A DNA stretch of 64,000 nt from an uncultured Eubacteriales bacterium. Its GTDB lineage: Bacteria > Bacillota > Clostridia > Peptostreptococcales > Anaerovoracaceae. Below, piece by piece: positions 18,517 through 27,951 of this stretch. Below the pieces are notes generated by a model. That model saw only the letters and a list, made by a program, of their open reading frames with translations, was not told where the DNA came from and did not search any database. Every line of letters begins with the position of its first letter. Position 1 is the stretch's first letter. The position numbers and the translations under genes are program-made. The stretch covers positions 62,001 through 126,000 of the forward strand of contig CAJTYS010000005.1 in the NCBI GenBank assembly GCA_910583765.1, in the 5' to 3' direction.

Positions 18517-19845
18517 ATGGAAGAGACGAATATTCGATTGTCACAATGTATGATTGTTAAAAATGAAGAAAAGAATATAGAGCAAGCGCTTGCTTGGGGA
18601 AAAGATATCGTGTATGAGCAAATCGTTGTTGACACTGGCTCTACGGATCGTACTGTTGAATTAGCAAAAAAAATGGGAGCTAAAGTATTACATTTTACAT
18701 GGGTAGGTGACTTTGCTGCTGCAAAAAATTATGCGATCGAACAAGCAAAAGGCAATTGGATCGCATTTCTAGATGCGGATGAATCTTTTTCAGAGAAAGA
18801 TTCAAAAAAATTAATGGAACTTTTAAAGCAGGTTGATTCAAACCCACAGGCTGCCTTCATTCGTGCCAAGATGGTTCATCTGAATCAGGATGGATCAGTA
18901 ATAGCCGTTTCTTCTCAAGATAGAGTTTTTCGAAATCATCCAGATATCCGTTATCGCAATCGTATCCATGAACAGATTTATAATTATGGAAATGCTAAGT
19001 TAAAATGTCTTGATGCGCAGGAAGATTTGATGATTCTTCATGTGGGTTATGGAATGCAGGTAGATCGTCCACAAAAAGGTTTACGTAATGCACAGTTGCT
19101 TAAGAAAGAGTTAGAACAAGACCCAAACAATGGGTTACTATTAATGTATTTGGGGGATGCTTATGATATGGCCTCACAGACTTCAGAGGCTTTAGAGTGC
19201 TATCGGAGGGTATTGTGGGATACTTCGATTGATACTAGTGATGGTCTCTCTGCCCTTCAGTCTGGATTACAGATTTTAAGAATCCGGAGCAATGAACCAG
19301 TAGATGATATAAAAGATGAACTTTTTAAAACCAGTGAAAGACTTCAAGAATTAGGAGGGGGATTGCACCCGGATCTTGATTACTTTAAGGGAGTTTGGTA
19401 TTTAAAATCTGGGCAATTAGATCAGGCGGCTGTATTATTCGAAAATGCTTTAGAAAAGTTAGAGTGGAACCAAGATGGGAATGTTGCAAAAATGACATCG
19501 AATTTGGAAATTCCAAATCGAGTTGTGGCTGCAGTTGCGTTAAATAGGAGAGAACTTCAAAAAGCGGTCCGTTTTGCGGTTGCTGCATTGCGTATTGACC
19601 GTTATTCAGAAGATTCCATAAAAATATTGCTGGCAGCTTTCCGTATGGAGTGGAAAGAAGGAAAGAGTGCGGACTCCTATTGGGATTTTCTCAAACAGCT
19701 ATATGATGTAGGCAATTTAAAAGATATGCTGATTTTATATAAATTTGCAAAGGAACTTCAATTCGATAAATTGGAAGAGAAGGTGTGGGAGGTTCTACCA
19801 GAGGAAGCCAAGGAGCAATTGAAAGGAAATCATTATGATAAATAA
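18517..19845 (+). CDS. GT2 glycosyltransferase with TPR repeats, probable flagellin modification
   Basis: A 442-residue paralogue of the protein at 11162. The N-terminal GT2 domain shows LSQCMIVKNEEKN, DTGSTDRT, FAAAKNYAIEQAKG and the DxD-type FLDADESF near residues 86-93. RIHEQIY follows. The C-terminal half has TPR-like helices (GLLLMYLGDAYD, ALECYRR). Its position directly behind flagellin points to flagellin O-glycosylation, as seen for similar GT2-TPR genes in clostridia. It overlaps the next gene by 11 bases. Confidence 0.87.
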   Translation: MEETNIRLSQCMIVKNEEKNIEQALAWGKDIVYEQIVVDTGSTDRTVELAKKMGAKVLHFTWVGDFAAAKNYAIEQAKGNWIAFLDADESFSEKDSKKLMELLKQVDSNPQAAFIRAKMVHLNQDGSVIAVSSQDRVFRNHPDIRYRNRIHEQIYNYGNAKLKCLDAQEDLMILHVGYGMQVDRPQKGLRNAQLLKKELEQDPNNGLLLMYLGDAYDMASQTSEALECYRRVLWDTSIDTSDGLSALQSGLQILRIRSNEPVDDIKDELFKTSERLQELGGGLHPDLDYFKGVWYLKSGQLDQAAVLFENALEKLEWNQDGNVAKMTSNLEIPNRVVAAVALNRRELQKAVRFAVAALRIDRYSEDSIKILLAAFRMEWKEGKSADSYWDFLKQLYDVGNLKDMLILYKFAKELQFDKLEEKVWEVLPEEAKEQLKGNHYDK

Positions 19846-22174
19846 GGACTATAAGTTGGCACTGGAACAAATCGAACAGCAATTAGAAAACTATCAATAT
19901 ACAGAGGCGCATGAAAATATCAAATGGTTAAAGGGATTGAAGCCAATTCCTTTAAAACTAAACGTATTAGAAGCGAGATACTATTTGATGACGGAAGATT
20001 ATGAGAAAGTTACGCAATGTTTGGACAACAAGTGGAAACCTGACTATGATTATGATGGCCTGTTCGATGCTATGCAGGTTTACGAAGAACTGTGGAGCAA
20101 GCTAGGCAATGAGAAAGAGGCTGCTAGATATCATTATACGAAACTGTTGGTTCGATATATGGGAACAGATACGCAGCAGTGGCAGGAGTGTCAGGAGTTA
20201 CAACATCAGACGGAAGTCTTAGGACAAAGATTTTATGAGACAAAGGATTGGAAGACTGCGGAAGAACTGGCCGATACTGTATATACCATGTCAGATGCTG
20301 TTTGGTATGTTGTGATACAGCAATATTTTCAGGCCAAAGGAATTGCTATAGCAGGGACTTCGACTCAAGATTGGATAGAAAAGCTGCCAAACATGGGTTG
20401 GATCAAAGAGCAACTTGAATGTCCTGGTCGCAGTGTGATCATTATAGCAGAAGAGCATAATGTGAATAGCTGTAAAGCTATGGCTCAGATGCTTGCAGAG
20501 ATGGAAAAGCAAGTATATCTGATTGCACCGCCAACATTGTGGGAACTGGAAGATGAAAATATTGTCATGGCAGATGAAAGCTTTCGTCTGCAAGAACAAG
20601 ATACTTATGGCATCTATTATGTTCCTTCTTTTTTTCTGGAAGCAGGGGGAGGACAGCGCTTTGACAATCGCGCAGCTATTGTCGGTTCGCTACTTCAATT
20701 AGAAGAGTTAGAAGGTTTAGCATTGATTATCTCCAGTGGAAATCTAGCGAATGATTTAGAGTTAGAAGACATTTTAAGGAAACAATACTCAAGGTTCAAT
20801 CTGGGATTAGGCGACTTGTTTGAATCCAATATTTCTATGGGCTGGGCAGGGGATTATCGAAAATATATCAGTACGATTTATAACTATGATGTAAATGAAT
20901 GGATGAAGCGAGAACCTACTTGTAGATATTCCATTGTGATTCCTGTGAGAGATTCTATAGAAACTTTGAGGCATACTTTGCAGACTTGTCTGGAGTTAGA
21001 TTATCCAAAGGATCAATATGAAATTGTGATCAGTGATAACTCTAGCAATAAGAATGATGATATATATCAGTTATGTAAAGAGTTGGATGATTCTCGCATA
21101 CAATATTACCGTACACCGAGGGAGTTACAGTTATCAAAGAGCTTTGAGTTCGCATTTTTGCAAACGCAGGGAGAATTTATGTTTTCTATTGGCGCAGATG
21201 ATGCAGTGCTTCCTTGGGCTTTGCGGGTACTGGATGATGTGCGTGAGCGGTACCCAAAAGAACAAATTATTCAATGGCATCGTGGCTTTTATGTATGGAA
21301 AGGAAATAAGACTAAAAAAGAGAATCAGCTCGAAATTCCTGAAAAATATCAATTGGATGAATATAAGGAATACTATATTACGCATATTCAGTATATGAAA
21401 AATTTACTGCAGAACCCGCAAGTTATGTATGTTCTTCCTCTGCTTTATATCAATTCTGGATGTAAAAGGGAGTATATGTATCATCTTTTACAGGAGACGG
21501 GAAGACTATGGGATGGAATATCGCAAGACATTTATATGGGCGTTGTCAATATTTTAATCAACAATCAAATTCTGAATTTGAGATACCCTTTGACGATAGC
21601 AGGAATGTCAAGTGTTTCTATTGGCGGGAATTCCATGTCACCAAAAGTAGATGATATCCAATCCGCAAAATTTCATGATGAAAGCAGGAAGACGGGAAAT
21701 GTAGGTGCTTATTGTGAATCCATGACAGAACGATTGCTGCCTAAGCTTGCTGGCCCTGATGTAGGAAATCTGTATCGTTCATTGCTTCGTGCCGCAGCAA
21801 GAGGAATCTTGCCAGAAACTTATCTTGCGGAAATTTTTGATTGGAAAAAAATATTTTGGAATTGTATGATTCAACTGAATGCACGCAATGTAGAATTTGA
21901 TAAATTGATTCATGGTGCTAGATATGCGGCCTCTTGGCATGGAGAGGAATTTTTAAAATGGTTCGATGATACTATCTATGAACCTATTATACAACCAACA
22001 AGGTATGAAGAAGAAAAGATTGATGCAATTGAAAAGATGCAGGCATATCAAGAAGGGCAAACCCAATATGGAGGACTTGTTGTAGATGCTTCAAAATACG
22101 GTGTGAAAAATATATATGAGGCAGCACAGCTCTTTTGTGAATTATCAGGGTTAGGGGGCCTTGAAAGCGAATAG
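19835..22174 (+). CDS. Large GT2 glycosyltransferase with N-terminal helical region
   Basis: A 779-residue protein. Residues 1-170 are helical and TPR-like; residues about 200-330 contain an unassigned alpha/beta domain (SVIIIAEEHNVNSCKA). A GT2 domain begins near residue 365 with RYSIVIPVRDS, ISDNSS, and the FSIGADDAVLP DD motif; WHRGF follows. It starts inside the end of the preceding gene, so the two are translationally coupled. It is probably a second transferase of the flagellin glycan chain. No membrane segment is evident. Confidence 0.83.
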   Translation: MINKDYKLALEQIEQQLENYQYTEAHENIKWLKGLKPIPLKLNVLEARYYLMTEDYEKVTQCLDNKWKPDYDYDGLFDAMQVYEELWSKLGNEKEAARYHYTKLLVRYMGTDTQQWQECQELQHQTEVLGQRFYETKDWKTAEELADTVYTMSDAVWYVVIQQYFQAKGIAIAGTSTQDWIEKLPNMGWIKEQLECPGRSVIIIAEEHNVNSCKAMAQMLAEMEKQVYLIAPPTLWELEDENIVMADESFRLQEQDTYGIYYVPSFFLEAGGGQRFDNRAAIVGSLLQLEELEGLALIISSGNLANDLELEDILRKQYSRFNLGLGDLFESNISMGWAGDYRKYISTIYNYDVNEWMKREPTCRYSIVIPVRDSIETLRHTLQTCLELDYPKDQYEIVISDNSSNKNDDIYQLCKELDDSRIQYYRTPRELQLSKSFEFAFLQTQGEFMFSIGADDAVLPWALRVLDDVRERYPKEQIIQWHRGFYVWKGNKTKKENQLEIPEKYQLDEYKEYYITHIQYMKNLLQNPQVMYVLPLLYINSGCKREYMYHLLQETGRLWDGISQDIYMGVVNILINNQILNLRYPLTIAGMSSVSIGGNSMSPKVDDIQSAKFHDESRKTGNVGAYCESMTERLLPKLAGPDVGNLYRSLLRAAARGILPETYLAEIFDWKKIFWNCMIQLNARNVEFDKLIHGARYAASWHGEEFLKWFDDTIYEPIIQPTRYEEEKIDAIEKMQAYQEGQTQYGGLVVDASKYGVKNIYEAAQLFCELSGLGGLESE

Positions 22175-22187
22175 CAGGGAGAATGTG

Positions 22188-23861
22188 ATGATTGAAAACC
22201 AGGAATTAGCGTATGGATTGATAGAAAAGATGGAGACTTTGCTGGAAGTTTCAAAGATGTTGGCTGACCTTATTCAGAATGCAGATGTTAAAGGGGTTTC
22301 TATGTTAGTAGAGAATATGGAGGCGACTTTAACAGAGTTTGTAGAAGTTTCAGACTCCTTGAAAAAGGAGGAGGAAGCAATAAATCTGTATGAGGCATCA
22401 TTGTCTATTCAAAAATCTCTTGCTTTGATATGGTCGGATTACAGCAAAAAGAATAAAATAGAACAAGTAATCAAAAAAATAAAATACGAGATGATTCCTT
22501 TGATTGAAGAGATGCGTGCAAATTTCTATTTTTGGGGATGTATTTATCCAGATCAGAAAAAGATGGATCACTATTATCAGAAGGAGATTTATGAACATTA
22601 CCATAATACCTATTTGGAATATGCGCAAGCAACAGGGATTTATCCTTACGAAGTGTCTATTATAGTAGTAGGATATAATAAATTAGATTATACTCGAATG
22701 TGCGTAGAAAGTTTGTTAAGATTCATACCAAAGGATTTGGAATATGAACTGATTTTGGTAGATCACGGCTCTAATGACGGCACAAAAGAGTATTTTGAAA
22801 GCATCGAGCCTGATAAACAGTTGGATATTGCTGTAAATGGAGGAGGTGCTAGCGCTGTTTATCGGATTTGTGAAGGAAGATATTCTTTGCACATCAGTAA
22901 TGATGTTTTGCTTACGCCAAATGCCATTGAAAACATGTTGCATTGCATGCGTTCTGATGAAAATATTGCTTGGGTGGTACCATCGACTTCAAATGTAGCA
23001 AATTATCAAACAATCCTTTTGCCATACCATAATAATATGGAGCAACTTGAGATTGTTGCGAAGATAAATAATCAGAGAGACCCCTTCCGTTGGGAACAGC
23101 GAGTTCGATTATGTAATCCTATTGATTTGAAGAGAAATGAAGCCTTCTATAAGACACAGGCAGCCAATTACCCTTTCTCTAAAACAGAGATAGCGTTTCC
23201 AGATGATAAAATATCCTTATTGCTAAGGCGGAATGGTTACAAATTGATGTTGGCAAAGGATGCTTATTGTCATCATTTTGGTTCGGTCACTTTAAAAGAA
23301 GAATTTGAAAAACAAGATGAAGAAAAGCTTTATTTACAAGTACGGGAATCGTTTCAGGATGCATTCCAGATAGACCCGTGGGGAAAAGGGCGTTGTTATG
23401 ACCCGGCGTTATTTAAAATTCTTCCTTGCGAAAGAATGGATTCCGTGCGTATACTTGGAATTAATGCTGGCATGGGGAGTAATCCTCTAAAAATCAAAGA
23501 GGCGCTGAAGGAAAATGTGCATAATACTGATTGCAAGCTGTATAACTATACCATGGAGCTTGCTTATGCAAAAGATTTAAAAGGAATTTCTGATGAACTA
23601 CGGACATTGTCATCTTGGGCAGATTTTGAGACATGTAACCAAGGGCTTGATTTTGATTATATCTTGATAGAAGATTATTTAGAAAATCGGGATGATGTCC
23701 AAGAGCGGATATCAATTGTTACAAAATACCTCAAAGAAGGTGGATTCCTGGTTATTCGTTTGGCAACAGACCAGCTTGCCAGTTGGTGCGAACAGGTTTA
23801 CTCCGCAATGATTACAGTTATGTCTGAAAGTACTGATTACTGGGCGATTATCAAAAACTAG
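22188..23861 (+). CDS. GT2 glycosyltransferase with N-terminal coiled-coil
   Basis: A 557-residue protein from ATG 22188, which is preceded by AGGGAG; a TTG at 22161 in the same frame is less likely. The N terminus is helical and coiled-coil-like. The GT2 domain starts near residue 155 with VSIIVVGYNKLDYTR, VDHGSNDGT and the acidic motif SNDVLLTP. The C-terminal 120 residues (YILIEDYLENRDDVQERIS) look like a separate alpha/beta domain resembling a methyltransferase fold but lacking a clear SAM motif. The role in flagellin glycosylation is inferred from position. Confidence 0.82.
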   Translation: MIENQELAYGLIEKMETLLEVSKMLADLIQNADVKGVSMLVENMEATLTEFVEVSDSLKKEEEAINLYEASLSIQKSLALIWSDYSKKNKIEQVIKKIKYEMIPLIEEMRANFYFWGCIYPDQKKMDHYYQKEIYEHYHNTYLEYAQATGIYPYEVSIIVVGYNKLDYTRMCVESLLRFIPKDLEYELILVDHGSNDGTKEYFESIEPDKQLDIAVNGGGASAVYRICEGRYSLHISNDVLLTPNAIENMLHCMRSDENIAWVVPSTSNVANYQTILLPYHNNMEQLEIVAKINNQRDPFRWEQRVRLCNPIDLKRNEAFYKTQAANYPFSKTEIAFPDDKISLLLRRNGYKLMLAKDAYCHHFGSVTLKEEFEKQDEEKLYLQVRESFQDAFQIDPWGKGRCYDPALFKILPCERMDSVRILGINAGMGSNPLKIKEALKENVHNTDCKLYNYTMELAYAKDLKGISDELRTLSSWADFETCNQGLDFDYILIEDYLENRDDVQERISIVTKYLKEGGFLVIRLATDQLASWCEQVYSAMITVMSESTDYWAIIKN

Positions 23862-23887
23862 AAAGGATGGGAAACACTAAAATCAAC

Positions 23888-24664
23888 ATGAAAGTAGTAA
23901 TCCTAGCAGGCGGCTTTGGCACTCGCATCAGCGAAGAGAGCCATCTCAGGCCAAAGCCCATGATCGAAATTGGAGAAAAGCCAATTTTGTGGCATATCAT
24001 GAAAGGATATTCCCATTATGGCCATAATGACTTTATCATATGCTGCGGATACAAGCAGCATATGATAAAAGAGTGGTTTGCGGATTATTATCTCCACAAC
24101 AGCGATGTGACTTTTGATTTTACCGCAGAGAACCGCATGACGGTTCACAACAACGTGGCAGAGCCTTGGAAAGTGACCTTAGTGGACACAGGGCTCAACA
24201 CCATGACAGGCGGCAGGATCAAACGCATCGCTCCTTATATTGGAGACGAGCCGTTTCTCATGACTTATGGGGATGGTGTCGCGGATATTCCATTAGATCG
24301 TCTAATTGCGTTTCATAAAAATCATGGAAAAATCGCTACCATATCTACTGTCCAGACAACGCAGCGTTTTGGTGTCATTGACATTGAAAGCAATGGGAGC
24401 ATCAGCTCTTTTCGAGAAAAATCTAAAATTGACAGCAGTGCGATCAATGGGGGCTTTATGGTATTGGAACCGGAAATTTTCCAGTATATTGACGGGGATG
24501 ATACGGTTTTCGAGAAAAAACCGTTAGAACGGCTGGCAGAAGAAGGTCAGTTAATGGCCTTCCGCCACAATGGATTCTGGCAGTGCATGGATACCCAAAG
24601 GGATAAAGTCCAGCTGGAAGAACTATGGGAAAAGGGGACCGCACCCTGGAAGGTATGGAACTAG
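23888..24664 (+). CDS. rfbF: Glucose-1-phosphate cytidylyltransferase
   Basis: Makes CDP-glucose from CTP and glucose 1-phosphate, the first step to CDP-3,6-dideoxyhexoses. It has the nucleotidyltransferase signature MKVVILAGGFGTRISEESH, RPKPMIEIG and the TYGDGVAD metal site. I place the start at ATG 23888, where the conserved strand begins; ATG 23867 is in frame but its GAAAGG directly abuts the codon. The length of about 258 residues is typical. It heads an rfbFGH block of overlapping genes. Confidence 0.93.
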   Translation: MKVVILAGGFGTRISEESHLRPKPMIEIGEKPILWHIMKGYSHYGHNDFIICCGYKQHMIKEWFADYYLHNSDVTFDFTAENRMTVHNNVAEPWKVTLVDTGLNTMTGGRIKRIAPYIGDEPFLMTYGDGVADIPLDRLIAFHKNHGKIATISTVQTTQRFGVIDIESNGSISSFREKSKIDSSAINGGFMVLEPEIFQYIDGDDTVFEKKPLERLAEEGQLMAFRHNGFWQCMDTQRDKVQLEELWEKGTAPWKVWN

Positions 24665-24666
24665 CT

Positions 24667-25731
24667 ATGGGATTTTACAAAAATAAAAAGGTACTTGTTA
24701 CGGGCCATACAGGTTTTAAAGGCAGCTGGCTTTGTCAGGTTCTGTTAGAGGCTGGCGCTGACCTTGTTGGGTATGCGTTAGTGCCACAGGGTGAGCAAAA
24801 TCTTTTTTCCTTGTGCGAACTGCAAACTCATATGAACTCGATTTTTGGTGATATACGAGATTACGAACGTTTACAGGCGATCGTCCATGAAACCCAGCCG
24901 GAAATCGTGTTTCATTTAGCTGCCCAGCCCATTGTCAGAGATTCTTATAAAGAACCACGATACACCTATGACACGAATGTAATGGGGACGGTGAATCTGT
25001 TGGAATCCATACGGCAGGAAGAAAGCGTCAGATCCGTTGTCAATGTGACCACAGACAAGGTTTACGATAACCAGGATTTGGACAAATCATTCAGCGAGGG
25101 AGATCGACTGGATGGCTATGATCCTTATTCTAATAGCAAATCCTGCTCTGAGCTTGTGACTCACAGCTACCAACGTTCATTTTTTATGGATCGCAAGATT
25201 GCTGTTTCTACTGCTAGAGCAGGGAATGTCATTGGCGGCGGTGATTTTGCCAAAGATCGAATCATACCCGATTGTGTGAGAGCTGCGATGACCAAAAAAA
25301 ATATTGTAATTCGCAATCCATATTCGATTCGCCCTTACCAACATGTACTAGATCCCATTTTTGCCTACTTGATGATCGCAAGAACGCAGTACGAGGATAA
25401 TGGGCTGCAAGGAAGCTACAATGTAGGACCAGATGATCAGGATTGCGTTACTACTGGTGAACTAGCAGACTTGTTTTGCAGAAAATGGGGAAATATCAGC
25501 TGGGTAAATCAGCATGATGGTGGCCCCCATGAAGCTTCATTTTTAAAGCTGGATTGCGGCAAAATAAAAGAAAAAATGAAGTGGAGGTCCGTATGGCATA
25601 TTGAAACCGCAATAGAAAAAACCATTCAGTGGACTAGAGAATATCTTTCTGGAACAGATGTGTCCTCGGTAATGGAGCAGCAGATCAGGGAGTTTGCAAA
25701 GGAGCGGCAGCATGACAGAACAGCAGGATAG
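24667..25731 (+). CDS. rfbG: CDP-glucose 4,6-dehydratase
   Basis: An SDR converting CDP-glucose to CDP-4-keto-6-deoxyglucose. NAD motif TGHTGFKGSWL, the family motif FHLAAQPIVRDSY, the dehydratase NVTTDKVYDN and catalytic YSNSKS are present in about 354 residues. ATG 24667, just after the rfbF stop, matches the family start; ATG 24655 is an alternative. The 3' end overlaps rfbH. RPYQHVLDP is another RfbG signature. Assignment is firm. Confidence 0.94.
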   Translation: MGFYKNKKVLVTGHTGFKGSWLCQVLLEAGADLVGYALVPQGEQNLFSLCELQTHMNSIFGDIRDYERLQAIVHETQPEIVFHLAAQPIVRDSYKEPRYTYDTNVMGTVNLLESIRQEESVRSVVNVTTDKVYDNQDLDKSFSEGDRLDGYDPYSNSKSCSELVTHSYQRSFFMDRKIAVSTARAGNVIGGGDFAKDRIIPDCVRAAMTKKNIVIRNPYSIRPYQHVLDPIFAYLMIARTQYEDNGLQGSYNVGPDDQDCVTTGELADLFCRKWGNISWVNQHDGGPHEASFLKLDCGKIKEKMKWRSVWHIETAIEKTIQWTREYLSGTDVSSVMEQQIREFAKERQHDRTAG

Positions 25732-27046
25732 ACAAGCGATATTAAAAAAGGTAGTGGAATACTATAAAAATCATAAAAAGCAAAATGAGAATTTTACACC
25801 AGGGGATCGAATCGCCTATGCGGGGAGAGTCTATGATGAGTCAGAACTTGTAGAGTTGATCAATAGTTCCTTGGAATTTTGGCTTACTGCGGGCCCATAT
25901 ACCGAGCAATTTGAAAAGAAGCTGGCAGCTTACTTAGGTGTTTCATTTTGCAGCCTTGTCAATTCAGGGTCAAGTGCGAACCTACTGGCTTTCATGGCTT
26001 TGACTTCTCCTCTTTTGGGAGAAAGAGCCGTAAAACGTGGGGACGAGGTGATTACTGTGGCCGCTGGTTTTCCTACGACCATTGCGCCGATGATTCAGTA
26101 TGGGGCGATTCCAGTTTTTGTGGATATCACAATACCTCAATATAATGTGGATTGCGATCAATTGCAAAAAGCTTTGTCGCCAAAGACAAAAGCTGTCATG
26201 TTAGCGCATACGTTAGGCAATCCATTTGATTTGCGCAGAGTTAGAGACTTCTGTGATCAAAACGGGTTATGGCTGATTGAGGACAATTGCGACTCGTTAG
26301 GCAGCAGCTGCGCATTTAACGGGGAAATGAAATTTACAGGTACGGTTGGAGACATGGGCACTTCCAGTTTTTATCCCCCGCATCATATGACCATGGGCGA
26401 GGGCGGGGCCGTTTATACAAGTGATCCTTTACTCAGCAAGATCGTGCGTTCCATGCGGGATTGGGGAAGAGATTGTACCTGTCCTTCAGGCTGTGATAAT
26501 TTGTGTGGACATCGTTTTGATGGACAATTTGGCTCTTTGCCAAAAGGTTACGATCACAAATATGTGTATTCTCACTTTGGATATAATTTAAAAGCCACTG
26601 ACATGCAGGCGGCAATTGGATGCGCGCAATTAGAAAAATTGCCTGATTTTACGGAAAGACGAAAAGCAAATGGGGCATACCTGCAGGAAGGTATGAAAGA
26701 CCTGGATCAATGGCTCACGCTTCCAGAAAAGTTACCAGGGAGCGAGCCTTCTTGGTTTGGATTTTTTATTACTTGTAAAGAAGGAATCAATAGAAACGCG
26801 CTTGTTCAGCATTTGGAAAGCAAAAATATCCAGACCAGAATGCTCTTTGGCGGAAACATGACAAATCATCCGTGTTTTGAGAACTTGCAAATGGACAAAG
26901 ATTATCGGATCGTTGGAGATTTACAGCAGACCGACCGAGTGATGCAGGATGGCTTTTGGATCGGTGTTTATCCAGGCATGACAGAGACGATGCTAAATTA
27001 TATGGTAGAAATGATAACTGATGGGGTGAAAAGGATCAAGCCATGA
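25712..27046 (+). CDS. rfbH: CDP-4-keto-6-deoxyglucose 3-dehydrase (E1)
   Basis: The PMP-dependent iron-sulfur enzyme that removes the C3 hydroxyl. It has an aspartate-aminotransferase fold in which the PLP lysine is replaced by histidine, seen here in PPHHMTMGEGG. The [2Fe-2S] cysteines are in DCTCPSGCDNLCGHRF. About 444 residues, as expected. ATG 25712 overlaps the rfbG stop. It needs a reductase partner (E3), for which no gene is seen in this window. Confidence 0.95.
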   Translation: MTEQQDRQAILKKVVEYYKNHKKQNENFTPGDRIAYAGRVYDESELVELINSSLEFWLTAGPYTEQFEKKLAAYLGVSFCSLVNSGSSANLLAFMALTSPLLGERAVKRGDEVITVAAGFPTTIAPMIQYGAIPVFVDITIPQYNVDCDQLQKALSPKTKAVMLAHTLGNPFDLRRVRDFCDQNGLWLIEDNCDSLGSSCAFNGEMKFTGTVGDMGTSSFYPPHHMTMGEGGAVYTSDPLLSKIVRSMRDWGRDCTCPSGCDNLCGHRFDGQFGSLPKGYDHKYVYSHFGYNLKATDMQAAIGCAQLEKLPDFTERRKANGAYLQEGMKDLDQWLTLPEKLPGSEPSWFGFFITCKEGINRNALVQHLESKNIQTRMLFGGNMTNHPCFENLQMDKDYRIVGDLQQTDRVMQDGFWIGVYPGMTETMLNYMVEMITDGVKRIKP

Positions 27047-27939
27047 AGAAGATGCTGATTTTAGGTGGGAATGGTTTTGTGGGGAAAAATTTAATCGAAT
27101 ATTTGAACCAATTTTCAAATCAATACCAGCTGTTCGCCCCAACAAGCAGAGAATTAGATTTGCTGGATGAAAAGCAGGTCAGGGCTCATTTAGAAAAAAA
27201 CAATTATGATGTCATTGTAAACGCTGCGATCCATAACCATGGCAATAACCCCACTCGTGAACGCCAAAAGGAATTGGAATATGATTTGCGGATGTTTTAC
27301 AATTTAGAGAAATATCAGTCCCTTTATGGAAAGATGCTTTATTTTGGATCCGGTGCGGAATTTGATAAAAGCTGCGATATCCATAATGCATCGGATGATT
27401 ATACGGGTCTTAATATCCCTTTAAATCAGTACGGCTTAGCGAAATATATAATCGCCAAGACAATCGAACAGAGCCGGAATATCTATAATCTGCGAATTTT
27501 CGGATTGTTCGGAAAATATGAAAACTGGAAGACGACTTTTATTTCCGGAGCCTGCTGCAAAGCGATCAAAGGCGTGCCCATTACCATACGACAGAACGTG
27601 TTGTTTGATTACTTATACATCGAGGATTTTTGCAAAATGATAGGATGGTTTCTGGAACACGAACCGACTTGGAAGTCATATAATGTCGTTTCTGGCAGAA
27701 AGGTGGATTTGCTCACGATAACGGACTGCGTGTTGAAAAAATCCCAAAAGGCATTACCGGTTTATGTCTGCAAAGAAGGACTGGCTAAGGAATATACGGC
27801 AAGCAACGAACGGCTTTTACAGGAAATTGGAGATTTTAATTTCACACCTATGGAAGAGGCCATTTCACAATTGTACGATTGGTATAGCATGCATCAGAAT
27901 GAAATAGATTTGTATTCATTACTATATCAAAACGGATAA
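27043..27939 (+). CDS. NAD-dependent sugar epimerase/reductase (SDR)
   Basis: A 298-residue SDR with LILGGNGFVGKNL at the N terminus and YGLAKY as the YxxxK pair; LRIFGLFGKYENWKT follows. Its start overlaps the rfbH stop (ATGA), so it is coupled to the CDP-dideoxyhexose genes. Enzymes in this slot reduce or epimerise the 4-keto group (abequose, paratose or tyvelose type) or, in the yersiniose route, the acetyl side chain. Which reaction applies cannot be decided from sequence. Confidence 0.8.
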   Translation: MKKMLILGGNGFVGKNLIEYLNQFSNQYQLFAPTSRELDLLDEKQVRAHLEKNNYDVIVNAAIHNHGNNPTRERQKELEYDLRMFYNLEKYQSLYGKMLYFGSGAEFDKSCDIHNASDDYTGLNIPLNQYGLAKYIIAKTIEQSRNIYNLRIFGLFGKYENWKTTFISGACCKAIKGVPITIRQNVLFDYLYIEDFCKMIGWFLEHEPTWKSYNVVSGRKVDLLTITDCVLKKSQKALPVYVCKEGLAKEYTASNERLLQEIGDFNFTPMEEAISQLYDWYSMHQNEIDLYSLLYQNG

Positions 27940-27951
27940 GGAGACGAGAAA

